Of a stretch of DNA of 64,000 nucleotides, positions 27,201 to 35,014 are shown piece after piece (the stretch's first letter is position 1; every line of letters begins with the position of its first letter). The notes under the pieces were generated by a model, which did no database searches, was not told the origin of the DNA, and saw only the letters and a program-made list of their open reading frames with translations. Origin of the DNA: DATMFV01 sp035555975 (GTDB lineage Bacteria > Verrucomicrobiota > Verrucomicrobiia > Chthoniobacterales > Chthoniobacteraceae); NCBI GenBank assembly GCA_035555975.1, contig DATMFV010000051.1, forward strand, positions 1 through 64,000, in the 5' to 3' direction. The position numbers and the translations under genes were made by a program.

Positions 27201-27585
27201 GTGTGTTGGTAACGAGTTGAAAGAGATGTTCCCCGTTGTTGCCGGGGTCGAGAAAGATTTCCACGCTGTCGTCATCCCAGACGGCGGCCTTGCGTTCTTC
27301 GACCAGCGTGTTCGTCACGATCGCCTCGGGCTTCGGCTCGTCGCAATCCACGGCGACATAGACATAGGTGGCATCCATCGTGATCCACGCCCGGGTCAAT
27401 GGCATGGCCTCCCCTTCCTCACCGCCAAAGCTGCCGAGCGATACCGCGCGACTCCATTCTCCCCTGGCCAGCTTTCCGTCGATTTCAGGCGCTTTTTCAG
27501 TGCGCGACAGGATGGGGGGCAACTCCCCCTTGGCCGGATAAAGGGTAGCGATCAATAAAAGACAAAAAAAGACGCGATGAATCAT
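24271..27585 (-). CDS. Large secreted glycosidase-like protein with N-terminal CBM9-type domain
   Basis: The 1104-aa protein has a Sec signal (MIHRVFFCLLLIATLYPAKG). Residues ~25-215 form a CBM9/DOMON-type carbohydrate-binding domain (APEIDGKLARGEWSRAV, AWITMDATYVYVAVDCDEP, WDDDSVEIFLDPG). A central region (~330-680) resembles a clan GH-A barrel, with candidate acid residues in AGDETWEGE (~470) and PHVEHYAGN (~618). Next comes a Rossmann-like domain as in the trimerisation domain of GH42 beta-galactosidases (QIYIPYMPIADDAEVAALEA, NGGSLVICDP). The C-terminus resembles a discoidin-type binding module. It is the third cistron after a PEP-CTERM protein and a pseudopilin (25-nt gap). Substrate and exact GH family are not determinable here. 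Confidence 0.65.
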   Translation of the reverse strand: MIHRVFFCLLLIATLYPAKGELPPILSRTEKAPEIDGKLARGEWSRAVSLGSFGGEEGEAMPLTRAWITMDATYVYVAVDCDEPKPEAIVTNTLVEERKAAVWDDDSVEIFLDPGNNGEHLFQLVTNTRGTYYDGEVRRGEAHPSGWDSEAVVRTGFRPGGWSAEIAIPFSTLGHVWERGEIVALNVARNRRTVRPPRLQGLAGGSGTYLATDAYPRLLVEGPLEAGDTRLVSTRRGPFLPGVPGQWEFAVIAGKWNPKENEALFSSTTAGRAATPRRLAPKGNILRVEFSEKGARAMARCRLKHKGREIYRSSYEVRKGTKERQRVAVTQQPLFETLREPFPEGLSRHGTISWLHDLMPGLYNFSVRTGAEHTPLLPVREYARDRASLISLTGHWGKPWMKMDLLAKHDVGLVAFLDPRPALNGKGLFGSKGSRSVRPWPLTQDVIAAYLADLEKTLEKARDYPNIRYIFAGDETWEGECSRRLLELLDEKERHPELMAIDREIREKYGFGKYGLPKSATGNDPFSWIATFRWEIDRMLEIQRRVRATIRERAPQMKLVSWDSIGGHRPYAVSRWGEVFDIITFQLYPSMNPLREDFGFVTRFYHDLSGSAETWPLPHVEHYAGNFRPDETEELLSQVFRNGATGLHLYSADTMNGRKGKGGFVTDRVGAPERWQVVQSVIKQLPFKVRQPEADTAIFYSNTSFQGTGPGGGHSLTYSANNEPEWLYTILGPRLGGAFRFIDEVITARDPAALSRFKQIYIPYMPIADDAEVAALEAYVRNGGSLVICDPLAFGFRSDGTRRETGAIIPPLAKRKPRGPMPLTSLLGEDHGELMRIRPTYPLDGRSDRALATYPDGSDAVGENDLGKGKVVFFGTNPLFSNIIGDPAWIAFFAGLQARVEAAKDQPVWRFRLPVTPITEEKVPEHGLCLTGNYFQWRLSVPTPMANATFGGGYRLSVAPDGQTEPAGSEIAFAMGRLTDRLRGAKGGSKEEREAYPPLDAYQLRWNGEEPVVVTYRFAKPVAPTVLRLFYSERLPAGRCEVSADEETWHEVAAWKAKALPDEPTVALERLPLSAKGVAARFVRLRFDPAEGPFTLVETELWGQ

Positions 27586-27610
27586 AAAGATATTTTGTGA
27601 GACCAAGAGA

Positions 27611-28303
27611 CTAATACTGGCTCTTGACCACCCCTACCGGGGAAAGAGCCAGCACTCCCTCGTGATCAAGTTGCTCGACATGGCCATCAAGAAAAACCAC
27701 ATGGGCGCGCCCCTGATGCCGGAGGGCAATTCTGGAGCGGGAGGTGAAATCATTCCAGACCCGGACCGAATCCATATTCCAGAAAGTGGCATCCATGAAG
27801 ACCGGCACCCGCGATTCGCGGTTCCTATAAGCGCGGAGGTTCTCTGTAGAGCGTCCCCCTGAACCGTAGAGGTAGGAAATACTGACCGCGTAACGGTTGG
27901 TCCCGTAGGAGATCCGCACCTTGCCGAACTCGCGGCCGTAGGATGTGCCATCCGATCCGGAATAGTCAATCCACGCGCCCTCTTCCTTCCGGGTCGCCGC
28001 CGGGCATTGCATCGAGCGGGCTGATTTGATCAACCCTGCTTCGTAGAGCATTCTGCTGGGCCGGATATCCCGCACGCTATGATCCCAAAGCTGATCGTTG
28101 CGTTCCTGACGCCAGAGCCGGTGGCAGATCCCCAGTTTCCTGAGATTGACCAGGCAATGAGCGGCTTGCGCCGAGGCCTTCCCTCTCGAAAACGCCGGTC
28201 CCGCCAGAATCAGCAGCACGATCACCAACCCGAGGGCGACGAGGAGTTCGCTCAGGCTGAAGGCGTTTCGGTTTCCAAAGCGGGTCGTGCGGTTTTGTGG
28301 CAT
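27611..28303 (-). CDS. H-X9-DG pseudopilin (prepilin-type N-terminus), cassette A
   Basis: The 230-aa protein begins with a type II pseudopilin/type IV prepilin signal: a basic leader, then AFSLSELLVALGLVIVLLIL with Glu at +5 of the mature protein. The residue before the cleavage point is Ala rather than the usual Gly. The C-terminal H-X9-DG motif typical of Planctomycetota/Verrucomicrobiota pseudopilins is read as RHQGRAHVVFLDGHVEQ. It lies between a PEP-CTERM gene (45-nt gap) and a large glycosidase-like gene (25-nt gap). It probably assembles on a secretion pseudopilus, but pairing it with these partners is inference. Confidence 0.82.
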   Translation of the reverse strand: MPQNRTTRFGNRNAFSLSELLVALGLVIVLLILAGPAFSRGKASAQAAHCLVNLRKLGICHRLWRQERNDQLWDHSVRDIRPSRMLYEAGLIKSARSMQCPAATRKEEGAWIDYSGSDGTSYGREFGKVRISYGTNRYAVSISYLYGSGGRSTENLRAYRNRESRVPVFMDATFWNMDSVRVWNDFTSRSRIALRHQGRAHVVFLDGHVEQLDHEGVLALSPVGVVKSQY

Positions 28304-28348
28304 TCCGGGAGAATGAGGGAAGGTTCGGGCCGGTCGGTTGAGCCGGGA

Positions 28349-29926
28349 TCAACCCTTGGCGCGCCGACGCGCCAGGCGGCGACCATGGAAGCAGAAAATC
28401 GCGCCTGCGCCCAGCAACATCGCCAGGGTCGACGGCTCCGGAACGACGGTAGCCGTCAACTTCCAGCCGTCGTCCTGATTAAACAGGGAGGTATCCCAGA
28501 CGGGATCAAGGCCGGTGAGGTCAAAGGTGATGGTTTCGGAAATTCCCGCAGTCTGGCCGGTAAAGACCTGCCAGGTTCCGCTGCTTGTCGGCTCGCCGAG
28601 GATGTTCAGCTTGATGCCTGTCCCGCTCAAGGTCGCCCCCGCGAGGAAATCAATGCTATCCATTCCTGTTTCAAACAGATTCAATTCCAGAATTGCGCCC
28701 TCGTTGAAGGTGACGGTGGAACCCAGGCTCAAAATCTGTGGTGCGCTCCCGCCTGCTCCGTCTCCGACCGCCAGGGTGCCTCCGCTGTTGATGGTCGCGC
28801 TGACGGTGGATTCCAAACCGCTTCCCGCAGCTTCAAAGCGCGCCCCGTTCGTGGTGGTGATGGAGATGGCTTTCGCTGTATCGTCAGCAGCATTGCGTCC
28901 GTTGAGCACCCCCCCTTCCTTCAGGGCGAGCAGCCCGCGGTTTACAATCGTATTCGCCGAAGAGAAAGTGCCAGCCGATTCGATCACGATCTTGTTTCGA
29001 CCATCGTTGTCACCGCCATTGGAATCAAAGGAATAAATCTGGATGGCCGTCGTCCCGTTGGCTTTGAATTGTCCCCCGTTGGAAATCGTCAGGGAATGTC
29101 CGCCCAGATTGGTGGACGTTGATGCGCTATCCCCGATGGACACGGTCTTGGCGGAGAGAAAAGCATCGGCTCCGGTCACCTCCACCTGATTGGATCGCTG
29201 TTGGTGTTTTGCTCCGATATTCAGCGTGTCCGTTATCAATGTCGATCCGGCTCGAACGGTCGCCTTGTTATAGGAAGCATTGTAAGTATTACTGGTGTTG
29301 GTCGTCCCGATGTCAACCTGGGTCGCCGTTATTTTGGCGCCCTCTGTGATTTCCAGCCTGCCGTAAACATTAGTGGCCGACGAGAACCCTACGGCCAGTG
29401 AGCTGGCGGTGACCTCAAGTTTGGCGCCGGTCACGGTCAGGGACGACCCGATCGGGAGCGTCTCCGACCAACCGCCTTGAATCCAGAGAGGAGTGGTAAA
29501 CGTCACGGTGGCCACATTCCCGCTCTCCGGGCCCCTAAGGGTGAGCGCGGCCGGGCCGGTTCCGGCTACGAAACCGGTCGTAGTCGATTGCCCTATCCTG
29601 GAATATCTTGAGCTTCCGCCGCTGAAGGTCAGCGTTGAATCATTCGCCATTTCCAGAGTCAACGTCTGGCTGCGGGCGAGTCGCATATCCGAGGCCGTCT
29701 GGCTGCCGGAAACGTTGACGGTGATGTCATCGTCAAGCTCATCCCACTGGAAATCGGTGTAGTAACTACCGGTCGGCAAGGCGGAATTCCAGTTGCCCGC
29801 CGTGCCCCAATCGCCATCGCCTCCTTTCCATTTGGTCTGGGTCTGAGCCTGCAACGTTCCCAGAGCGCAGAAGAAAAGCACATACCGTCCCAGAGAAATC
29901 CAGCGGGGGGGAGAGGTCTGTTTCAT
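28349..29926 (-). CDS. PEP-CTERM beta-strand protein, cassette A
   Basis: The 525-aa exported protein has a signal segment (YVLFFCALGTLQAQ) followed by a WKGGDGDWGTAGNWNSALP opening typical of autotransporter-associated repeat proteins. A Ser/Thr/Gly-rich beta-repeat body leads to the C-terminal PEP-CTERM tail VPEPSTLAMLLGAGAIFCF plus a basic end. It is the first cistron of an operon with a pseudopilin and a CBM9-type glycosidase-like protein, and is divergent from an AraC regulator. The start at 29926 gives a signal peptide directly. GGAG lies close before it, and the frame is open 12 codons further. Confidence 0.82.
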   Translation of the reverse strand: MKQTSPPRWISLGRYVLFFCALGTLQAQTQTKWKGGDGDWGTAGNWNSALPTGSYYTDFQWDELDDDITVNVSGSQTASDMRLARSQTLTLEMANDSTLTFSGGSSRYSRIGQSTTTGFVAGTGPAALTLRGPESGNVATVTFTTPLWIQGGWSETLPIGSSLTVTGAKLEVTASSLAVGFSSATNVYGRLEITEGAKITATQVDIGTTNTSNTYNASYNKATVRAGSTLITDTLNIGAKHQQRSNQVEVTGADAFLSAKTVSIGDSASTSTNLGGHSLTISNGGQFKANGTTAIQIYSFDSNGGDNDGRNKIVIESAGTFSSANTIVNRGLLALKEGGVLNGRNAADDTAKAISITTTNGARFEAAGSGLESTVSATINSGGTLAVGDGAGGSAPQILSLGSTVTFNEGAILELNLFETGMDSIDFLAGATLSGTGIKLNILGEPTSSGTWQVFTGQTAGISETITFDLTGLDPVWDTSLFNQDDGWKLTATVVPEPSTLAMLLGAGAIFCFHGRRLARRRAKG

Positions 29927-30035
29927 ATCTCCGAAGGTGACACAAAACCGGGAGTAAAGCATTCCATAATCTTGACTTACCTATTCAGTTTTTTGATATT
30001 ATCTTTCCCTCCACTCCGAAAAATAGATTCTGATT
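29927..30035 (+). promoter_or_regulatory. Divergent promoter region, cassette A / AraC
   Basis: The 109-bp gap between the divergent PEP-CTERM operon and the araC-type gene holds a plausible sigma-70 promoter for the latter: TTGACT (29972-29977) and TATTAT (29997-30002) at 19-bp spacing. The AraC protein probably binds here. Confidence 0.4.
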
Positions 30036-30947
30036 TTGACATTGCCATCCTCACCCCCAGTCCCGATCGTGCATCACAAGCAGCTTCTTACCACCCTCTA
30101 CGCCGTCTACCGCCGACGATTGATGGGGCCGATTGCCTACCCCCTTCATGACCATCGCGACTTTGGCGAGATTTTCTGGTGTGACGGCGGCTCGCTGGTT
30201 CACCTGATCAATGGCGAGGAAGTGGTGATGCAGAAGGGGGATATGGTCCTCATCCGCCCATGGGATCAGCACAGTCTGCTTGGCGATCACCAGCCGTTTT
30301 ACATCGGCGTCGTCTGCTTTGCGTGGCATGTTTATGACTACCTTAAACTGCGGTACTGGAAGGGGGACGCCTCCGTTTATGGCGAAGATTTAAGCCAGCC
30401 GCGCATGTTCCGCCTGAGCGGCAGCCAGATGCAGGTGCTGCGCCACCTGTTTTTTTCGCTCAAAAAATCGTCCCGCTCGCTGTTGCATATCGAAAGTTTT
30501 CTCGGGGTAATCATTGCGGAGTTCTGCATCGTCCCCCCGGACACCCGGATCGACGAAGAAGCCCTTCCGGACTGGCTTCTGAACGCGGTGCGCTCCATCC
30601 GCCAGCCGGAACATTTCCGCCTCGGCGTGCCCCGTTTCTATGAACTTTGCGGCCGCTGCCCGGAGCATATCACCCGGCTTTTCCGCAAGGCGACCGGTGT
30701 GACCCCGGGCGCTTACATCCGCCGGCTCCGGATGGCGCACGCCGCCGCGCTTCTAAGCAGCACGCCCCGGAAGATTTTCGACATCGGGCTGGAGTGCGGG
30801 TTTGAGAACGCCTCCCTTTTCTACACCACCTTTCGCAAGGAATACGGCATCACCCCCGGCACCTACCGCACCCGGTTTCTCGATGGCCTCGCGAGGGAAC
30901 AGCCGATCGGTCCCCTTCCGGGCTTCGGGCCGTTGGACGGAAAATAA
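30036..30947 (+). CDS. AraC family transcriptional regulator
   Basis: Up to 303 aa. The N-terminal part is a cupin-like sensor (PLHDHRDFGEIFWCDGGS, MQKGDMVLIRPWDQHSL). The C-terminal ~100 residues form the AraC double helix-turn-helix (FYELCGRCPEHITRLFRKAT and ...IFDIGLECGFENASLFYTTF, then RKEYGITPGTYR). It is divergent from the PEP-CTERM/pseudopilin/glycosidase-like operon and is its likely sugar-responsive activator. The start is uncertain: no ATG occurs before the conserved region, so a TTG (30036) or GTG (30069) start must be used. Confidence 0.88.
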   Translation: MTLPSSPPVPIVHHKQLLTTLYAVYRRRLMGPIAYPLHDHRDFGEIFWCDGGSLVHLINGEEVVMQKGDMVLIRPWDQHSLLGDHQPFYIGVVCFAWHVYDYLKLRYWKGDASVYGEDLSQPRMFRLSGSQMQVLRHLFFSLKKSSRSLLHIESFLGVIIAEFCIVPPDTRIDEEALPDWLLNAVRSIRQPEHFRLGVPRFYELCGRCPEHITRLFRKATGVTPGAYIRRLRMAHAAALLSSTPRKIFDIGLECGFENASLFYTTFRKEYGITPGTYRTRFLDGLAREQPIGPLPGFGPLDGK

Positions 30948-31066
30948 AACCGCCAACCGGTTTCAAGGTGCTTCCCGATTTCAAGGGTGACGGACCCTGG
31001 CTGGAAAGGGGGAGAATGGGAGCCAGTCGGGGTTCGTCGCCTTTTGCTTCAATTCATAGGGACGCT

Positions 31067-31864
31067 CTATGCCGTCGCCATCGGCGCAGGGCGCACCGAA
31101 CCGTCTTCCTCAATGAATTGCGAAGGCTGCCAGCCGATTTCGGCGGCGCTGCTGAAATCGAACTCGCACCCGGGACAGTCGGAGACGATCGTGTAAACGC
31201 CAAAGAGCGGCCCGGGGGTTTCCATGGCGGCCTGGACGGAGAGGGCCAGGTCGTCGTAGGTGACGAGGGTGCGCCGCCGGGCCGGTTTCGCCAGCCACTT
31301 GGGAAACTGCGGATTTTCCCGCCACGGGTGCGGCGTGCCGAAGCGGAGGCAGAGGACGCTCAGGCCGTACTTGCGCGAGAAGAATTCCCCCAGTTGTTCG
31401 CCCCAGAGTTTGGTGACGCCGTAAAAATTGCCCGGCCGGGGAGGGAGGCCGTCGTGGATTGCCGGGTAGGCCGGAGCGCCGATCAGGACCGTCAGGCTGC
31501 TGCCGTAGACCACGCGCGCCACGCGGTTGCCGCGCGCGGCTTCAAAGAGGTGGTAGGTCCCCCGGATATTCGTCTCAATGGAGGCTTGATTGAACGCCAG
31601 GTATTCCTCGCCCTCCCCGGCATCAAAACGCGGGCTGTCGGTCACGAAGCTGCGGGCCTGGGCAATGGCGAGGTGGAGAACCGCGTCGACTCCCCGGGTG
31701 GCGCTCACGACGGCCTGGTAGTCGGTGATGTCCAGCGGTTCAACCGGGTGCCCTGCCACGTTCCCTTCCCGGAGATCGGTCAGCTTCAGTTCATAGCGGC
31801 CGTTAAAAAGAGGGACCAGCCGCGACGCAATGTGCCCGAGGCTGCCGGTGATGAGGATTTTCAT
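31067..31864 (-). CDS. NAD(P)-dependent extended SDR (epimerase/dehydratase family)
   Basis: The 265-aa protein starts MKILITGSLGHIASRL with a TGxxGxI nucleotide loop. It has the catalytic YxxxK as YGVTKLWGE and the Ser as VYGSSLTV, in a short extended-SDR fold similar to uronate dehydrogenases and UDP-sugar epimerases. It lies alone between the AraC and LacI genes, convergent with the former and divergent from the latter. A sugar or sugar-acid substrate is likely, in keeping with the two flanking glycan cassettes, but is not proven. Confidence 0.78.
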   Translation of the reverse strand: MKILITGSLGHIASRLVPLFNGRYELKLTDLREGNVAGHPVEPLDITDYQAVVSATRGVDAVLHLAIAQARSFVTDSPRFDAGEGEEYLAFNQASIETNIRGTYHLFEAARGNRVARVVYGSSLTVLIGAPAYPAIHDGLPPRPGNFYGVTKLWGEQLGEFFSRKYGLSVLCLRFGTPHPWRENPQFPKWLAKPARRRTLVTYDDLALSVQAAMETPGPLFGVYTIVSDCPGCEFDFSSAAEIGWQPSQFIEEDGSVRPAPMATA

Positions 31865-32069
31865 GAGATGAAGGGATCGGGAGTGGCGAAATTCCGCAAT
31901 GGCGTGCCGAAAATCACGATTATCAATTTTTTATTAAAGCGATGAATCGACCGGTAAATCAAGGCAAAACCAAGAGTTTTTCGGAAGTTGCCTTGAATCT
32001 TAAAAATTAGTTTGACTTGGTTTTATAAAACAAATATCAAAGTAATCCGTAAATTATCAAGGTTCTATC
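31865..32069 (+). promoter_or_regulatory. Promoter and putative operator of the lacI-type cassette B
   Basis: A good sigma-70 promoter is present: TTGACT (32012-32017), 17 bp, TATCAA (32035-32040). Its spacer contains the near-palindrome TTGGTTTTATAAAACAA, a candidate operator for the adjacent LacI protein. The inverted half-site AAAACCAAG occurs again near 31965. AAGG precedes the ATG at 32070. Confidence 0.5.
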
Positions 32070-33146
32070 ATGAGCAAATCTCCCTTTCGAAAAGTAACCC
32101 AGAAGGATGTGGCCAAGGCGGCGGGCGTTTCTCAGGCGTTGGTGTCGCTGGTGCTCGGGGGAGAGGCCGCTGCGGAGATTTCTTCGGAGAACCGGCAGCG
32201 GATTGTGGAGGTGGCCGCGCAACTCGGGTACAAAGGCAGGAGGAAGCAGACGGCGGATTCGAGATCAAAGCTGCTGGCTCATATCTACCCGGTCGTCAAG
32301 CGGGTGCTTCATGCCGAGGAATGGATTTTCAAAGGGTATGATGAATTTTACGACATCCGGCGCTCGCGTCTCGAGGCCGCAGTCCAGGCGCGCGGGTATA
32401 GCCTGATGTCGTACGCCTTTGACGGGGAGGATTCCGCCAGGCTGACGCAGTGGTTGAGCGAATGGGAGATCCAGGGCGTTTTCTGGAACAGCGAAGAAAC
32501 CGGGATGGCGGAGTGGATTCAAAAGCGCCTGCCGCTGGTTCAGATCGACCGGAGACAGATCGAGAAGGCTGATGCGGTGATGTCCAACCAGGGCGGCATG
32601 GTACAGGAGGCGCTTTCCCACCTTTACGACAAGGGGCACCGCCGGATCGGTTTCGTCTCAAAGTTCCCTTACGAAGATTTTCCCTCGCAGCGACGGATTG
32701 CCCGATACCGGGAGTTTGTGCAGGAGCGCGACCTGGAGGCGTTTGACTATACAGGGCGGTTTGCAACCGAAGGCGTATCGGCGCTGGTGGAGATTTTCCG
32801 GCGCGCACCGGGTGAAAGGCCGACGGCGCTCGTTGCGGCGGATCACCACGCGCTGCTGCTCCAGAAGGCTCTTTTAAGCGAAGGCTGCCGCCTGCCGGAG
32901 CATCTCAGCCTGGTGGGGATCGACAACATCCCGGCCAGCGCGCTGATCTACCCCGCATTGACTTCGGTGGATGGCGAATATGGCGAAGTTGCGGCCAGCG
33001 CCATGATGCTGATGGAGGATCGCCTGGCCAACCCGAAAAGAACGGTGCGTACGATCGAAGTCAGCCCAACGCTGGTCGAGCGCGAATCGGTCCGCACGTT
33101 GACGCCGAAGCCTTCGGCGAAAGCGGGGCAATCCTCCCCTTCCTGA
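32070..33146 (+). CDS. LacI family transcriptional regulator
   Basis: The 358-aa protein has an N-terminal LacI headpiece (VTQKDVAKAAGVSQALVSLV, then RQRIVEVAAQLGYKG) and a periplasmic-binding-protein-like effector domain ending with the typical LSLVGIDNIPASALIYPALTS-type segment. It stands first in a same-strand run with a PEP-CTERM protein, two DUF4838 proteins and a pseudopilin (103-nt gap to the next gene). It probably represses this cassette until a sugar is sensed. A palindrome inside the promoter suggests autoregulation. Confidence 0.9.
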   Translation: MSKSPFRKVTQKDVAKAAGVSQALVSLVLGGEAAAEISSENRQRIVEVAAQLGYKGRRKQTADSRSKLLAHIYPVVKRVLHAEEWIFKGYDEFYDIRRSRLEAAVQARGYSLMSYAFDGEDSARLTQWLSEWEIQGVFWNSEETGMAEWIQKRLPLVQIDRRQIEKADAVMSNQGGMVQEALSHLYDKGHRRIGFVSKFPYEDFPSQRRIARYREFVQERDLEAFDYTGRFATEGVSALVEIFRRAPGERPTALVAADHHALLLQKALLSEGCRLPEHLSLVGIDNIPASALIYPALTSVDGEYGEVAASAMMLMEDRLANPKRTVRTIEVSPTLVERESVRTLTPKPSAKAGQSSPS

Positions 33147-33249
33147 CAAGAGGCGGCAGGAAGCCGCCCAGGCCGGAAGTGCCCAAATTTTGAACAGGCA
33201 CCGGGATGGCGAAAAGCTTTCCCGGGCGCAAGCTTACCTGAAAAACCCC

Positions 33250-34998
33250 ATGAAAAAGAGACACCCCCTGATCCCCCTGCTCGCCTTGATGATGGGCAGC
33301 GGCTCCCTCCATGCCCAGCTTTACTGGAATGCGACCGGTCCCGGGCCGCACGACTGGAGCGATACGGCGAACTGGGTTGATGACACCGACGAGCCGACGG
33401 CGCCGCTCGCGCCGGTGGAGTCGCGAAAGATTTACTTTGGCGCTTCTCCGGGAGCCACCGCCGCCAATAGCTATACGGTGCGCCTTGATGCGGAGGGGGG
33501 CAGTCAGACGCTGGAAGGGGGGATGGTGTTCAGCGGCAATGCCAGCGGCAGCGGCACGACGGTGACGATGGATCTCAATGACCAAAGCCTGATCCTGAAC
33601 GGCGGCGAACTCGGCTGGTGGCGGGAGGCGGCAACGCAATATGGCGGCAATACGATCCGGTTTGAAGGGGGAGGAACGCTTCGGGTGGGCGCGGTCCTGG
33701 CCGCTTCCATTGATCTCGGAAGGCGATACGCGTCGTTCTCCACAGCGAATCAGACAACGAACAATACCCTTGTGGTGGGTGCCGGAACGACTTTTGACAC
33801 GGCCAATACCTCCAATATCTGGGTCGCGGCAAATGGCGAGAATTTCCATCACAACTATACGCTGGATCTACAGGCGGCGACGTTGCGCTCGGGCTCTCAG
33901 GCCGATACACTCAAGGTAGCCAACACCATTGGGGCGGGCGTGGCGCTGGCTACCGCGACCAATGGCAATTCATCCAAGAACGGCGTCATCAGGCTGGGGA
34001 ATCTTTCGCTACTGGAAATCGGGAACGACCTGATCCTGGGCCAGAGTAACGAAAACAAGACCGGCTATTCCTATGGCGGCACTTACCAGGGCGAACTGGT
34101 CTTCTCGCCAACGCAGGGAACCACGCCGGTGACGGTCAGGATCGGCAGGGATCTGCGCCTCGGCGTGGAGGAGAACTCGACCGGGGTGATCTCCACGCCC
34201 GAGGTGATGCATTTGAGCGTGGGAAGCGCGGAGACCCGGGGAGGAAAGATCCTCGTGGGGCATCGCGCGATCGTCAAGACAGTGGCTGCGGAACGGGATG
34301 CCGTGGGGTCGCTGGTCGCCAAGGGAGGAAGTTTCAACGCCTACATTGAGGAACTGAGCGTCGGGTTTAATGCGAACACCCATGAAACCGAGGGGGAATC
34401 AACCGCGGGAACGGCAACGGGAACGCTGGACTTTTCTTCCGCCGAACTGGGAGTGCTCGACATCAGCGGCAGTGCGCGGGTCGGCGTCGGCAGAGAGGCC
34501 GTGGGAACGTTGCTGCTCGCGGGCGGAGAGGCGCGCTCGGCCAGCCTGACGGTAGGCAATGCCTCGCTGACAGCCGCGCGCTCCACGCTGGGGCTGGATG
34601 AAACCCTTTGGAGCGTCAGCGGCGATTTCCTGCTGGGCGAACTTGGCGATGTGCATATTTCACTCGGTTCGCAACCCGCAGGGCTGGAGGTGGAGGGGAG
34701 TTTCCTGATCGCCGACGGAGGGGTCATGACGGTTGATTTTTCGTCCCTGGGCGGAGAGGGCTTCCTCTGGGCCCTGAAACTGGCGGGTGAGCAGCAGTCG
34801 CTGCTGGAAGGCTACCTTCTGGATGGGCAACTGGCAGGCACGGGAGAATATGCTTCGCTGGCCACGGTGGTTCAGGATGGAGGCTATACCTATTACGGCA
34901 TCGCAGCCATTCCCGAGCCGGGGACTTATGTTCTCCTGTTCGGCGGCACCCTGCTCGGGCTGGCGTTCGGGCGCAAAGGCAAAGGGGAGCGCGGTTAA
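33250..34998 (+). CDS. PEP-CTERM beta-strand protein, cassette B
   Basis: The 582-aa exported protein begins MKKRHPLIPLLALMMGSG followed by SLHAQ, a clear signal peptide. A DWSDTANWVDD opening and a long Gly/Ser/Thr beta-repeat body follow, and the C-terminal sorting tail is IPEPGTYVLLFGGTLLGLAF then GRKGKG. It is the counterpart of the PEP-CTERM gene of cassette A in size, architecture and position next to the hydrolase genes. The next gene starts 16 nt later. The start at 33250 gives the signal peptide; the frame runs 20 codons further upstream. Confidence 0.82.
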   Translation: MKKRHPLIPLLALMMGSGSLHAQLYWNATGPGPHDWSDTANWVDDTDEPTAPLAPVESRKIYFGASPGATAANSYTVRLDAEGGSQTLEGGMVFSGNASGSGTTVTMDLNDQSLILNGGELGWWREAATQYGGNTIRFEGGGTLRVGAVLAASIDLGRRYASFSTANQTTNNTLVVGAGTTFDTANTSNIWVAANGENFHHNYTLDLQAATLRSGSQADTLKVANTIGAGVALATATNGNSSKNGVIRLGNLSLLEIGNDLILGQSNENKTGYSYGGTYQGELVFSPTQGTTPVTVRIGRDLRLGVEENSTGVISTPEVMHLSVGSAETRGGKILVGHRAIVKTVAAERDAVGSLVAKGGSFNAYIEELSVGFNANTHETEGESTAGTATGTLDFSSAELGVLDISGSARVGVGREAVGTLLLAGGEARSASLTVGNASLTAARSTLGLDETLWSVSGDFLLGELGDVHISLGSQPAGLEVEGSFLIADGGVMTVDFSSLGGEGFLWALKLAGEQQSLLEGYLLDGQLAGTGEYASLATVVQDGGYTYYGIAAIPEPGTYVLLFGGTLLGLAFGRKGKGERG

Positions 34999-35014
34999 CC
35001 GGGGAGCGTGTTTC